In this document: in pieces, positions 1 through 8,819 of the stretch | Layout of the letters: each line of letters opens with the position of its first letter | How positions within the stretch are numbered: position 1 is the first letter of the stretch | Source: Lysinibacillus sphaericus | Lineage (GTDB): Bacteria; Bacillota; Bacilli; Bacillales_A; Planococcaceae | Length of the DNA stretch: 64,000 nt | Direction of reading: 5' to 3' | Assembly: GCF_001629735.1 (NCBI RefSeq) | Contig: NZ_CP015224.1 | Location: 1,984,001-2,048,000 of the forward strand | The notes under the pieces: model-generated | The model's input: only the letters and a program-made list of their open reading frames with translations | Told to the model about the DNA's origin: nothing | The model's database searches: none | Position numbers and translations under genes: made by a program

Positions 1-1019
1 ACCTTAATGGGTGTTTGTACCTCTCCTGCCCCTTCTAAGCTAAGATATGCAAACTTGGTAGGTTCATAGAATACAGGTAACCGATCGCTACCAATCGCAC
101 CTGAAGCGGTATATCCTCCACCATGACAAACAACGATATTTTTTTCAGGCTGTCTTGTGACACGTAAGGCAAATCCGGCTGCTTTTTCAAGTCGCAAATG
201 GGTAAATTGGTCAAACAGAGCAGGGGCATAAAATGCAGAGCCTACCGTAATTTCAGTTACTTCTTTCTGTTTAGTTGTGTAGGTCATACTACCTGAGCCT
301 CCTCCATTTACAAAACGTAAAGTTGGAAAATAGGCCTTGATATGAGCGATAGCTAATCGACGAAATTGGGTGACCTGCTTTTTCGCCTGTGATTGCATGA
401 CTTCTATTACTCTACCTTTTATAACATTCGCTGGACGATTACCAACACCAGCGATTTGCGCCTCATAGCCCATAGCCCCGACTACTTCAATAGAAGGACT
501 ATTTTTGGTGGCTTGCAAAAATGGCGTTAACGTCTCAAGGGAATATAATGATGAACGTTTCGTACCAAAATACAATAATTTAAAATCATTTGAAACATTA
601 ATATCAATGCAGACTGGGACGCGCACACCCACTTCATTCCCTAACTTGGATAATAGTTCGATATGTTCCTGTCGATCAACCATAAACGTAACGGTTTTCC
701 CCTCTTGAACAAAATACAATAATTGACGTATAGCCGCCTCTTCCATTACTGGATAGCCCAGTAGTAAATCATCAAATTGCTGTTGCAATAAAAAAACCGT
801 CTCTGCTGCTGTAAAAGTCATAAACCCTACTACATTCGGAAGTTTTTGTTGAATATAACGAAGCACCTCTACTGAACGAATCGATTTTGTTGCTAGACGA
901 ATTGGCTTTCGCCCACATGCATCCTGTATAATTTGAATATTTTTATCAAGTGCATCAAAATCCAACCAAGCAAATGGCCGTTCCAAATGACAAAACAATT
1001 CATCCCACCTTGTTGTCAT
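1..1019 (-). CDS. PLP-dependent amino-acid aldolase/dehydratase-like protein (fold III), 3' end outside window
   Basis: The reading frame runs from an ATG at 1019 off the left edge, so only the first ~339 residues are present. It resembles the alanine racemase-like fold III family that includes D-threonine aldolase and D-serine dehydratase. The N-terminal RLATKSIRS segment (K45) fits the lysine that holds PLP, and a glycine-rich NGGGSGS stretch later fits the phosphate-binding region. A GGGAGGG ribosome site lies seven bases before the ATG. The exact substrate cannot be read from the sequence. No partner gene is adjacent on this side. Confidence 0.7.
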   Translation of the reverse strand, partial: MTTRWDELFCHLERPFAWLDFDALDKNIQIIQDACGRKPIRLATKSIRSVEVLRYIQQKLPNVVGFMTFTAAETVFLLQQQFDDLLLGYPVMEEAAIRQLLYFVQEGKTVTFMVDRQEHIELLSKLGNEVGVRVPVCIDINVSNDFKLLYFGTKRSSLYSLETLTPFLQATKNSPSIEVVGAMGYEAQIAGVGNRPANVIKGRVIEVMQSQAKKQVTQFRRLAIAHIKAYFPTLRFVNGGGSGSMTYTTKQKEVTEITVGSAFYAPALFDQFTHLRLEKAAGFALRVTRQPEKNIVVCHGGGYTASGAIGSDRLPVFYEPTKFAYLSLEGAGEVQTPIK

Positions 1020-1084
1020 TTAATCCCTCCCTTTTAAGTACTAAGTATTAGACATGAAATAGAATAATTCCTTTCATTAAAATA

Positions 1085-1130
1085 AAAACAACCGTGAGCA
1101 ATTAACTAACTATGCCTACACGGTTGTTTT
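1085..1130 (-). terminator. Rho-independent terminator downstream of the 35-residue ORF
   Basis: A perfect 12-bp inverted repeat (arms 1085-1096 and 1119-1130) is followed on the minus strand by TTTTTATTTT. It lies downstream of the minus-strand small ORF at 1172-1279 and upstream of the aldolase-like gene. Confidence 0.55.
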
Positions 1131-1171
1131 AAAATGGGACAAACATTTCATTCACCTTTCTATTAAATTGA

Positions 1172-1279
1172 TTACGATGCGTAAAGGAAATCCGCTGCTA
1201 GATTTAATAAAACTAACAAATGCAAGCCCGCAATTAGTAGTCCTTGACGATTTAATCGTTTCATTACAGCCATATTCAT
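1172..1279 (-). CDS. Candidate 35-residue membrane peptide
   Basis: A short frame begins with ATG at 1279, with AAAAAGGAG about nine bases upstream, and ends 42 bases before a strong terminator on the same strand. The product has a basic start (MKRLNRQG, residues 6-13) then one hydrophobic segment (residues 14-34), so it would be a single-pass membrane peptide. I recognise no family. The signal plus terminator pairing makes it better than random, but codon evidence is too short to prove it. Confidence 0.45.
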   Translation of the reverse strand: MNMAVMKRLNRQGLLIAGLHLLVLLNLAADFLYAS

Positions 1280-1790
1280 ATATAACACGCTCCTTTTTCT
1301 CATTATACTCTTTTTTAGTTTATTTTTCAAACTATTCAAACAATATAAAATTACCCATTTAAAAAGACTTCCTATAAGGAATGTGCTACATCAAATTATG
1401 GGTGGGCGATTGAGGAGATGAGTCAAAAATATTTTTACGAATGAATAGACTGTTTTTGCAAATAATTTTAGAAAAGGCTCATTCATTTATTTCGAAAGGT
1501 GGTGAACGTATTTTAGGTACGATTTGAAGGCGCAAACATACTATAGAAGTAAGCGATAATCGGTGTATGTATTATATAAAAGCTGTTCTATGTAATGTAG
1601 GCATTTTTGCAACAATTTATGCAGATGATTTGGCTGTCACTTTAGCTAACGATTCATCGACATGGTGAAAGAGCTGCAAGGTTTAACGACAGCCTGATAA
1701 AAGCATGTAATTATTACTAAAAAAGATGGCAACGTTTAATCTGCTTCATTCAGGGTATAACTAAGTAATCGCCATTATATCTTAACTTTA
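1280..1790. other. Gene-free stretch with degraded coding-like fragments
   Basis: About 500 bases with no intact gene. Short open pieces on the plus strand (for example around 1440-1530 and 1590-1670) are broken by stops and look like remains of an old gene, but I cannot name a family. No RNA gene or repeat is visible. Confidence 0.3.
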
Positions 1791-1804
1791 AGGAGATGAA
1801 AATT

Positions 1805-2062
1805 ATGATTAGTTTCATTTGGTATTTAATCATCGGAGGGATTCTTGGATGGTTAGCAGGCGTAATTTTAGGTAAGGATGTTCCTGGTGGTATCATTGGT
1901 AATATTATTGCAGGGATTGTCGGTTCTTGGATTGGTAGTATGGTTTTAGGGAACTGGGGTTGGAGAGTTAGTGATTTCTACGTATTCCCTGCTTTAATCG
2001 GTGCTATCGTGCTGATATTTATCGTAAGCCTTATTCTAAAAGGTATGCGTAAAGCGACTTAA
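1805..2062 (+). CDS. GlsB/YeaQ/YmgE-type small membrane protein
   Basis: An 85-residue, very hydrophobic and glycine-rich protein with three membrane segments, typical of the transglycosylase-associated/YeaQ family (GGILGWLAGVILG near the start, GGIIGNIIAGIVG in the middle). In several bacteria such proteins respond to general stress; the biochemical role is not settled. An ATG exists at 1796, but it abuts the AGGAG at 1791-1795, so the ATG at 1805 with nine-base spacing is the likely start. A terminator follows directly. Confidence 0.85.
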   Translation: MISFIWYLIIGGILGWLAGVILGKDVPGGIIGNIIAGIVGSWIGSMVLGNWGWRVSDFYVFPALIGAIVLIFIVSLILKGMRKAT

Positions 2063-2072
2063 ATATGCGATG

Positions 2073-2098
2073 AAGAGCCATCCAATGTGATGGCTCTT
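2073..2098. terminator. Bidirectional terminator
   Basis: A 10-bp stem AAGAGCCATC/GATGGCTCTT with a six-base loop sits between two convergent genes and is followed by a T-rich tract in the plus direction. It overlaps the last base of the transglycosylase stop codon. Confidence 0.7.
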
Positions 2099-2796
2099 TA
2101 TTTTTCTTGATGTAAAAGAACTGCCGCTTTTAACTCATCATGATAAGCGTTGTACAATTGATAGTAATGCAACACATTTTCCACATATTCCTCACTGTGA
2201 TTATATTGAAAAACTGCCTTTTTAATCTCTCCTTTTGCTGCACCATATTTCGACAAGTAATTCGCTGCACTAAAGACTGCATCCTCTATGTCATATGGAT
2301 CTGCTATACCATCCCCATTTGCATCAACACCATAGCCCCCATATTTCGCAATGGTTTGCGGGCTCATCAACTCGTTTTTGGAAATGTTTCCCTTCCCTAA
2401 ACCTGAACAAGTAGGATGCTTCCAACCAACAAATGTGCAAGGCATGAATTGCATATGCCCTTCTGCTCCCGCTGACGATACCATTGTTTTTACCGTAGAA
2501 AAACGAGTCTCAATGCGATGATGTGCAGCAAGTAAGGTCCACGGTACACCATACTTTTCCTCCGCTGCTATGTAAACGGGAATAAATTTCTCAGGAATGC
2601 TTATATCAAATTGCTCCTGAATTTCTTCTATGGCCTTTTCCTGGGCAAGCTTTTCAAAAATCGGTAAGGTTTGAAGCTCCTTCCAAGCGAAAAAAGTAAG
2701 GACATATACGGTTATTGCTATTGGTATTAATAATGCTATCATACCCAATTTTGTGGCGGGTGATAACATCGGTTTGTTATTCTTTTTTTTAGCCAT
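2098..2796 (-). CDS. Membrane-anchored lytic transglycosylase
   Basis: 232 residues. A basic start with a lysine run is followed by one membrane segment (about residues 17-37), then a lysozyme-like domain (about 75-210). The RIETRFS segment supplies the likely catalytic glutamate; GHMQFMPCTF and the NGDGIADPYDIEDAVFSAANYL segment are typical of soluble lytic transglycosylase folds. It should cut peptidoglycan glycan strands outside the membrane. The ribosome site (GGTGTG) is weak. It converges on the GlsB-like gene. Confidence 0.8.
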   Translation of the reverse strand: MAKKKNNKPMLSPATKLGMIALLIPIAITVYVLTFFAWKELQTLPIFEKLAQEKAIEEIQEQFDISIPEKFIPVYIAAEEKYGVPWTLLAAHHRIETRFSTVKTMVSSAGAEGHMQFMPCTFVGWKHPTCSGLGKGNISKNELMSPQTIAKYGGYGVDANGDGIADPYDIEDAVFSAANYLSKYGAAKGEIKKAVFQYNHSEEYVENVLHYYQLYNAYHDELKAAVLLHQEK

Positions 2797-2989
2797 AAGT
2801 CACACCTAATCTAGTATTCTACTTCCATATTACCAAATTTTTCGAAAAAAGTAGTGAATTTTTTTATGTCATACAACCTAGCATCATAGGACATCATTTC
2901 CACTACGAAAGCAGTTGAAAGACTTGGGAAAAATATAGTAAAATACAAATTGATTAATTTTAAGGATAATAATAGGGAGGAATTTTATT

Positions 2990-3379
2990 TTGTGGAAAGA
3001 CTTTAAAGAATTTGCGATGAAAGGCAATATTATCGATTTAGCAGTGGCAGTTGTCATTGGTGGTGCTTTCGGTAAAATTGTTACCTCCTTAGTTGAAAAT
3101 ATCATTATGCCATTAGTCGGTGTGTTAACAGGTGGTATTGATTTAACAGCAAGCTTTGTCTACGGCTCAGGTGACGCACAAATCAAATTAGGCGTATTTT
3201 TACAATCAATTATTGACTTTTTAATTATTGCATTTGCCATTTTTATGGCTCTACGAATTATGACGAAGCTTACCAATAAAAAGGAAGAAGCTGTCGTGGA
3301 AGAACCCACTCCTGAACTGGATGCTAAGGAAGAACTCCTAAAAGAAATCCGCGATTTATTAAAAAAAGAACAAGCCTAA
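2990..3379 (+). CDS. mscL: Large-conductance mechanosensitive channel MscL
   Basis: 129 residues, the usual length. The N-terminal helix ([30 protein letters not shown]) with its [14 protein letters not shown] pore-lining segment is the MscL hallmark; a second membrane helix lies near residues 65-90 and an acidic C-terminal helix follows. The channel opens under hypo-osmotic membrane tension. The start is TTG, with GGGAGG nine bases upstream. It is a single-gene unit closed by its own terminator. Confidence 0.97.
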   Translation: MWKDFKEFAMKGNIIDLAVAVVIGGAFGKIVTSLVENIIMPLVGVLTGGIDLTASFVYGSGDAQIKLGVFLQSIIDFLIIAFAIFMALRIMTKLTNKKEEAVVEEPTPELDAKEELLKEIRDLLKKEQA

Positions 3380-3393
3380 TCTATCACTAGATT

Positions 3394-3428
3394 GAATCTG
3401 TCTCATTCTGATGGGGCAGATTCTTTTT
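3394..3428 (+). terminator. Terminator of mscL
   Basis: Stem arms GAATCTG (3394-3400) and CAGATTC (3417-3423), extended by G-U pairs, followed by TTTTT. Confidence 0.75.
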
Positions 3429-3429
3429 A

Positions 3430-3703
3430 ATTTGAAAGAAACATACTCACAAGGCTTCCCCTCTGCTCCATGAATAATTATATACTACCATAAAGCCTCC
3501 TTGGTAGAACCGGTATTTATCTATCCCCCACCATTCCCTACTATTCCTACGTGATTAACATAAAATAATCTAGCTAATTTTCTGAAATCACCCTTGTTCT
3601 TCTTGAATATCCATGTTAAATTGGTAACAATTATTGAGATTACTATTATTAAATGAAAAGCGAATAGCATGCTTTTCATCATAATGGAGAAAAGAGTGAC
3701 GTC
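3430..3703. other. Leader region of metI-metC without a recognisable riboswitch
   Basis: About 270 bases upstream of metI. I searched by eye for SAM-box and T-box cores and found neither. A short imperfect hairpin CTACCA/TGGTAG lies around 3485-3507. Regulation of the methionine genes here is therefore not evident from the sequence. Confidence 0.4.
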
Positions 3704-4819
3704 ATGACATTAAACAGAAGCATTGAAACAAAACTTGTACAACTAGGCAATTTAAGTGACCCAACCACGGGAGCAGTTAGTCCACCTATTCATTTATCGA
3801 CTGCTTATAAACATGCTGGAATCGGGGAATCCACAGGCTTTGACTACACACGCACAAAAAATCCAACTCGTGCTCTTTTAGAAGCAGGCTTTGCTGATTT
3901 AGAGGGTGGCGATATGGGCTTTGCCTGTAGCTCTGGGATGGCTGCCATTCAATTAGTATTATCCATTTTTAAACCAGGCGATGAATTAGTGGTGCCAGAT
4001 GATTTATATGGCGGTACATATAGACTATTTAACTTCTTCCAAGAGACATATAATATCAAGCCTGTTTATTCAAAATTTGAATCGGTTGAACAGGTAGAAG
4101 CATTAATAAATGAACATACACGTGCATTATTCATCGAAACACCAACGAATCCGCTTATGCAGGAATTTGATTTACAAGTATATGCTGAGCTCGCACATAA
4201 GCATGGTGCATTGCTAATTGTTGATAATACATTCTATACACCATACTTCCAACGCCCTATTGATTTGGGTGCAGACATTGTGCTTCACTCTGCAACAAAA
4301 TATATTGGCGGACATAATGATGTCTTAGCTGGAATCGTAGTGGCTAAAGGTACCGAATTAGCTGAACGCATTGGTTTTATTCATAATGGTAGCGGCATGG
4401 TTCTTGGTGCTATGGACTCTTGGTTACTTATTCGCGGCTTAAAAACAATGCACCTTCGCTTAAAGCAACATGATGCCAATGCCAAAGCTATTGCTGCTTA
4501 TTTAGAGGAAGAGGCACTAGTTACAGACGTCCTTTACACAGGAAAAGGTGGTATGCTGTCATTCCGCTTACAAAAGCCTGAATGGATTGACCCATTCCTT
4601 CGTAACTTAAAGTTAATTACTTTTGCAGAAAGTCTTGGTGGTGTAGAAAGCTTTATTACCTACCCAGCTACTCAAACACATGCAGATATGCCTTATGAAG
4701 AACGAGTTGAACGAGGAGTTTGCGATCGTTTACTACGTTTCTCAGTTGGGATCGAGGAAGCAGAAGATTTAATTGCAGACTTACGACAAGTATTTGATAT
4801 CCTTAGAAAAGAGGCATAA
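3704..4819 (+). CDS. metI: Cystathionine gamma-synthase / O-acetylhomoserine thiolyase
   Basis: 371 residues of the Cys/Met metabolism PLP family. K199 in SATKYIGGHND binds PLP; ETPTNP precedes it at the usual distance. MetI joins an activated homoserine with cysteine (or sulfide) in methionine synthesis. metC begins two bases after its stop, the same metI-metC pair as in B. subtilis. The upstream ribosome site is weak (GGAGAAAAGAG before the ATG). Family members are similar, so the gamma-synthase call rests on order and on pairing with metC. Confidence 0.9.
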   Translation: MTLNRSIETKLVQLGNLSDPTTGAVSPPIHLSTAYKHAGIGESTGFDYTRTKNPTRALLEAGFADLEGGDMGFACSSGMAAIQLVLSIFKPGDELVVPDDLYGGTYRLFNFFQETYNIKPVYSKFESVEQVEALINEHTRALFIETPTNPLMQEFDLQVYAELAHKHGALLIVDNTFYTPYFQRPIDLGADIVLHSATKYIGGHNDVLAGIVVAKGTELAERIGFIHNGSGMVLGAMDSWLLIRGLKTMHLRLKQHDANAKAIAAYLEEEALVTDVLYTGKGGMLSFRLQKPEWIDPFLRNLKLITFAESLGGVESFITYPATQTHADMPYEERVERGVCDRLLRFSVGIEEAEDLIADLRQVFDILRKEA

Positions 4820-4821
4820 TT

Positions 4822-5982
4822 ATGAAGCAACATATTGAAACTAGCCTCATTCACGCGGGTGTCCGTGATGGCTACTCAAATAAAAAAGGAGCAGTCAATG
4901 TTCCTATATATCTTTCCTCTACTTTCCACCAAGAGAGTATAGATGAGTTTGGCGAATATGATTATGCTCGTTCAGGTAACCCTACGCGCGATGCTCTAGA
5001 AAAAGCGATAGCAGAGCTTGAAGGTGGAGTACGTGCCCATGCCTTTTCCTCAGGGATTGCTGCTGTTTCAGGTGCTTTAATGCTGTTGTCACAGGGCGAT
5101 CATATCGTGATGACAGAAGATGTTTATGGTGGAACATATCGTTTTGTGACGAAGGTTTTACCGCGTTTTGGGATTTCCCATACTTTTGTAGATTTCTCAG
5201 ATTTAGCAGCCGTGGAGGCCGCTATAACACCGACTACTAAGCTGCTTTATATAGAAACACCATCTAATCCAACGTTAGGCATTACTGATATTCGTGGTGT
5301 AGTAGAACTGGCCAAACAACATCAATGCCTCACATTTTTGGATAATACCTTTATGACTCCATTACATCAACGCCCGTTAGAGCTTGGTGTTGATGTCGTG
5401 ATTCATAGTGCGACGAAGTTTTTATCAGGGCATTCTGATATTATTGCAGGATTAACAGTAACAGCTGACGAAAAGCTAGGAGAGGACTTATACTTTATCC
5501 AAAATTCATTTGGCAATATTTTAGGAGTACAGGATTCATTCACACTCTTGCAGAACATCAAAACGACAGATGTACGCTTTAGCCGTTCTGCACAATCTGC
5601 TCAAAAAATTGCTGAGTTTTTAGCAACACATACACTGGTTGAACAAGTCTACTACCCTGGCCTCTCGTCACATCCAGGTTATGACATCCATCAGCGTCAA
5701 AGTACAAGCTCTGGAGCTGTTTTATCCTTCCGCTTACCGAACTATGCTTCCGCAAAAGCTTTAGTCGAGGCAATGAAAATTCCAGTTTTCGCTGTCTCAC
5801 TCGGTGGTGTAGAATCCATTCTTTCGTATCCAGCAAAGATGAGCCATGCCGCTATGGAGGCTGAGGAACGTGCCAAACGCGGAATCACAGATGGACTTCT
5901 ACGCTTTTCTGTAGGACTCGAGCATGTAGATGATTTAATAGCCGATTTCGCACAAGCTTTAGAGGTCGCTGCAAAAGCATAA
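4822..5982 (+). CDS. metC: Cystathionine beta-lyase
   Basis: 386 residues, same PLP fold as metI. K199 in HSATKFLSGHSD is the PLP lysine and ETPSNPT is conserved. It splits cystathionine to homocysteine, pyruvate and ammonia, the step after MetI. Its ribosome site (AGAGG) lies in the end of metI, two bases separate the genes, and a terminator follows, so they form a two-gene operon. Confidence 0.9.
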   Translation: MKQHIETSLIHAGVRDGYSNKKGAVNVPIYLSSTFHQESIDEFGEYDYARSGNPTRDALEKAIAELEGGVRAHAFSSGIAAVSGALMLLSQGDHIVMTEDVYGGTYRFVTKVLPRFGISHTFVDFSDLAAVEAAITPTTKLLYIETPSNPTLGITDIRGVVELAKQHQCLTFLDNTFMTPLHQRPLELGVDVVIHSATKFLSGHSDIIAGLTVTADEKLGEDLYFIQNSFGNILGVQDSFTLLQNIKTTDVRFSRSAQSAQKIAEFLATHTLVEQVYYPGLSSHPGYDIHQRQSTSSGAVLSFRLPNYASAKALVEAMKIPVFAVSLGGVESILSYPAKMSHAAMEAEERAKRGITDGLLRFSVGLEHVDDLIADFAQALEVAAKA

Positions 5983-5995
5983 TGGAATAGACGTT

Positions 5996-6025
5996 AAAAA
6001 CCGCGCCCATAATGACGCGGTTTTT
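5996..6025. terminator. Terminator of metI-metC
   Basis: Perfect 10-bp stem AAAAACCGCG/CGCGGTTTTT with a ten-base loop; works in both directions because of the flanking A and T runs. Confidence 0.85.
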
Positions 6026-6033
6026 CTGCATGC

Positions 6034-6465
6034 TCAATACTTCACCTTAGCCAACACGCGATATAAATAATCGCCATGCCCCTTAGCTAACTTAGTATCT
6101 TGCTCAGCTGATATCCAGTAAAAAGAAAAAAGTAAATCTGCTTCATTCATACCCGTAGGATGATGTTGCCAGGTTTCCCTTGTTTCCTCAGAAGTGGTTA
6201 AATGATAAAAATAGCGTTTCTGTAAAACACCTGATGGATGGTTAAAATAATCCTGTGCAATAAGCCCTTGGACAACAAGTGTTGTTAGGCCTGTCTCCTC
6301 CAACATCTCCCTCTTTACGGCCTCTAATGGTGTTTCTCCTTCTTCTATCGTACCTTTGGGAACTTGAATACCTGCCCCTATTGTATTTTGTTCAAATACG
6401 AGAACTTGAATTTGTTCCTCATGCTCTCTCGTAATATAGCCAAATGCTTTTTCAACTACTTGCAT
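6034..6465 (-). CDS. Nudix hydrolase
   Basis: 143 residues. A complete Nudix box occupies residues 38-60 (G38, E44, R52-E53, E56-E57, G59), the metal-binding catalytic loop that hydrolyses nucleoside diphosphate-linked compounds. The substrate is unknown. AGGGGGAAG precedes the ATG by about seven bases. It stands alone, converging on metC. Confidence 0.88.
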   Translation of the reverse strand: MQVVEKAFGYITREHEEQIQVLVFEQNTIGAGIQVPKGTIEEGETPLEAVKREMLEETGLTTLVVQGLIAQDYFNHPSGVLQKRYFYHLTTSEETRETWQHHPTGMNEADLLFSFYWISAEQDTKLAKGHGDYLYRVLAKVKY

Positions 6466-6751
6466 GAAGTCTTCCCCCTATCTAATTGTGTGTTACATAA
6501 ATACAAAAATTGGAATAGCAGGTGAAAAGTGTTGACACTTATTATACGTTAGATGCAAGAAAATGACATTACTTTTGTACAAGAAATGACCAGTCAAGGC
6601 TGGCATCATACATATGAAGGAATCATACCTCACGAAACATCAGACTGTGTCATACAAATCGCTTCTGTCACCGATTTCAATGGGTCTCATTGGAATATTT
6701 TTATCTGGCAACGATTGACGTATATTTTTCAACCATAGGATTCTGCGTTGC

Positions 6752-7026
6752 CTAGTGCTTTTCCCACACTTTTATTGATGTAAGATTAATTTGTTTGCCC
6801 TGAATAACAAGTGCTGTTAATCCTCTTGTACTGCCAGATTCATGTGCTTGTCCTTGTCTCCAAAGAACATCATCTCCTGTTTGAATATCGACACTATTTC
6901 CACCCTCACCACAAACCCAGCCTTCACCTCGGATAACAATCAATAATGGTGGTTCAGGGACTTCATGCAAGCCTACCATACCATTTGGCTCGATATAAAT
7001 AAATCAGTTGCATCTAATTTGATTCC
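6752..7026 (-). pseudogene. Cupin-domain protein, truncated and frameshifted
   Basis: Two frames together read as one single-domain cupin: first VIGIKLDATDLFI (about 7026-6988), then IEPNGMVGLHEVPEPPLLIV onward to the stop at 6752. An extra AT in TTTATTTATATCGAG separates them; removing it restores one frame. There is also no credible start, since the 5' end runs into the stop codon of the gene at 7034. The core includes GDDVLWRQGQAHES, typical of a small metal-binding cupin. The gene is most likely non-functional. Confidence 0.65.
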
Positions 7027-7033
7027 TATCACG

Positions 7034-7552
7034 CTATGCTAATTCTTCTTGTGCAAATGCTAATAACGTACCATCCTCTTTCTTGTAATAAAAAATAAAT
7101 GCATCATAGCCATTTCTTTTTACCGTCTCCCAGTCTGTTATTTTACCATTCATTAACTGAACATTTCCTTGTTTATCCACCTCATAGTCATCTGCTTCTT
7201 CGTCATAATCAATATTGTAGAAAAATGATAAGACAACTTCAGTGGCGGGCATATTATATTGCTGAAGAGGACGGTTGCTACGATGTTCTTCAGTATAGTC
7301 ATCGCAAAACAACGCATTATAACCATGTAGAGTCGCATCAAAAAGTAAAATCTCCTCTGCTGACAAAGGGTCCTTGGCAATTATTTTAGCAGTCGAACCT
7401 GAAATGAATGGTAAAACCTCTCCTTCTTAGTACCAAATTTCAAATTGTGTGTTATTTGAACTAGAGCAAAGCTGTAATTGTGATTCGACCACTTCTGATG
7501 GTTGAATCCTTTTGGCAAAATACTGTAAATAGGTAGGAATAGGATTATTCAT
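7034..7552 (-). pseudogene. Hypothetical protein interrupted by an in-frame TAA
   Basis: From an ATG at 7552, preceded by AAAAGGGGAGAAG, the frame would encode 172 residues, but codon 42 (7427-7429) is TAA. Translation continues sensibly on both sides in the same frame (NTQFEIWY stop EGEVLPFISG), so a single substitution, for example from GAA, explains it. The downstream 136 codons remain open to 7034. Residues are acidic with no recognisable domain. A restart just after the stop is imaginable because AGAAGGAGAGG follows it, but no ATG, GTG or TTG is well placed. Confidence 0.6.
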
Positions 7553-7637
7553 GTTTGCTTCTCCCCTTTTTTATTCGATAAAATCCTCATACATCTTATA
7601 CCGTATTATAATTTAATGAAATTTTACACAAAAAGAA

Positions 7638-7661
7638 AAGCCCAGAAATTTTTCTGGACTT
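7638..7661 (-). terminator. Terminator of the YpzG-like gene
   Basis: Stem AAGCCCAGAAA/TTTCTGGACTT with one mismatch, followed on the minus strand by TTTTCTTTTT. A related hairpin follows the second copy at 10508-10530. Confidence 0.75.
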
Positions 7662-7686
7662 GATGACACTTACTTTTCTAGCATGA

Positions 7687-7839
7687 TTAAAACTGACGGG
7701 CCTTTGCTTCGCTTCGCAAGAGACGGTTATGAAGGGTTATCTCCGTTTCCCCGTTTACTTGCGATTTTGATCGCTTAATCCTTGACCAGTTGCGGTGGAT
7801 TTTTTGAGATTTGGGGTCTAATTGTTCGAACCTACTCAT
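7687..7839 (-). CDS. Small YpzG-like protein (tentative)
   Basis: 50 residues starting at ATG 7839 with AGGAGGATGAAAA just upstream and a terminator 25 bases past the stop. The sequence is basic and polar, with HRNWSRIKRSKSQVNGETEI in the centre; the SQVNGET core is what I associate with the small YpzG family of Bacillus, of unknown function. A decayed copy with the same start, spacing and terminator style lies at 10558-10709. Confidence 0.6.
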   Translation of the reverse strand: MSRFEQLDPKSQKIHRNWSRIKRSKSQVNGETEITLHNRLLRSEAKARQF

Positions 7840-7946
7840 TTTTCATCCTCCTCATCATTATAGATTTCATAAGTGAAATCTTTTATATTATGACCAGCTA
7901 GGATGGAATTATACAACCCCTCTAATAGTCGCTTATGGTTTTCCTA

Positions 7947-8345
7947 TTATTTATTTTCTTTTAGTCAAGTTAAGGCATATTGCACATCCCATTCTGCTCC
8001 AATGCGTAAACCATCTTCGTCAATATTAAAATGACCATATGATGTGCCCAACGAGTAGCTTTTTCAGTATTTCCAGCGCCTACTAATGCAAAACAGCCTC
8101 GCACTTCATTTCAATAAAAAGCTGAAATCCTCGCCACCCCTTGTTGGAACGTCTAAATGATAGGCTTCGGCATCAAAATGCTCAATCGCTAAACGTTCAA
8201 CTAAGTCGGCACTAGCTTTACCATTGATGACGACTAGTACCGTATTCATAAATTACCTGTGCTGTACCAACTTGATCAGCATAATGACGAATTTGCCCCT
8301 CTAAATGCATACGAACTTCTTGAGAACCATGCTTCATAGGTTCTA
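7947..8345 (-). pseudogene. C-terminal remnant of an M20 amidohydrolase/peptidase
   Basis: Scattered over several frames are the C-terminal motifs of the M20 metallopeptidase family: RGGEDFSF (the GGEDF metal/substrate motif), CFALVGAG, HHMVHFNIDEDGL and IGAEWDVQYAL, ending in LKENK before TAA at 7947. Earlier, EVRMHLEGQIRHYADQVGTA fits the region after the dimerisation domain. Frameshifts and stops separate the parts and the N-terminal half is missing, so it is a relic. Confidence 0.7.
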
Positions 8346-8455
8346 CTTAAATTCGTATATTCGATGCTACTAATTTCCCTCAAGCACTCCTTCTAGTTTT
8401 ACCATTGACATCGCTCTTGTTTAACAGAATTTCTGATAAATAATAATGATTCTCA

Positions 8456-8475
8456 TACAAAATCGCTTTTGCGAT
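8456..8475 (-). terminator. Possible weak terminator after the DUF3784 gene
   Basis: Five-base stem ATCGC/GCGAT with an AAAA loop, followed by TTTTGT on the minus strand. Confidence 0.35.
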
Positions 8476-8493
8476 CAAGCCCCTTTTATAATT

Positions 8494-8808
8494 TTATCTT
8501 TTAAATCGATTGCCCGTGTTCATATAAATCATTAAAAACATCGTAAGTACTACGAAAAGAATAAGACCTACAATAAATAACCACTGTGTTTGAAATATTT
8601 CATTCAGCACCCATAAAAGTACACAAAAACAGTAGCCATACATCATCTTCCCCATAAATTTTGCAAGTGCTACTTCGTCATATTTATCTTTTTTATCTGA
8701 TGACATGGTGTTAAAGCCAGCAATTAAAAATATCCCTTTCCCCTGCGATAATACAAGGGCAAAGCTAAGAAACGGGAGCATAATGATTAAATATACAAAG
8801 ACACCCAC
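8494..8808 (-). CDS. DUF3784 small membrane protein
   Basis: 104 residues with three predicted membrane segments (about 2-22, 53-70, 76-95). The loop GKGIFLIAGFNTMSSDKKDKYDE is the DUF3784 signature. Function is unknown. The start is GTG, 11 bases after the stop of the alpha/beta hydrolase gene, so the two are probably co-transcribed. Confidence 0.75.
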   Translation of the reverse strand: MGVFVYLIIMLPFLSFALVLSQGKGIFLIAGFNTMSSDKKDKYDEVALAKFMGKMMYGYCFCVLLWVLNEIFQTQWLFIVGLILFVVLTMFLMIYMNTGNRFKR

Positions 8809-8819
8809 AGTGAATCAGC

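Noticed and set aside
3470..3510. 13-codon minus-strand frame after AAGGAGG upstream of metI
   Set aside because: Too short to support, with no family or transcript evidence.
3430..3703. Possible SAM riboswitch or T-box before metI
   Set aside because: No SAM-box core or T-box GGTGGTACCGCG-like sequence found; GGTAGAACCGG near 3501 is not enough.
6553..6738. 61-codon plus-strand frame between the Nudix and cupin loci
   Set aside because: No ribosome site, no recognisable family, and it lies in a degraded region; possibly a relic but unsupported.
8346..8455. Minus-strand open fragment of about 32 codons after the DUF3784 gene
   Set aside because: Reads like part of a protein but has no start signal and no recognisable family.
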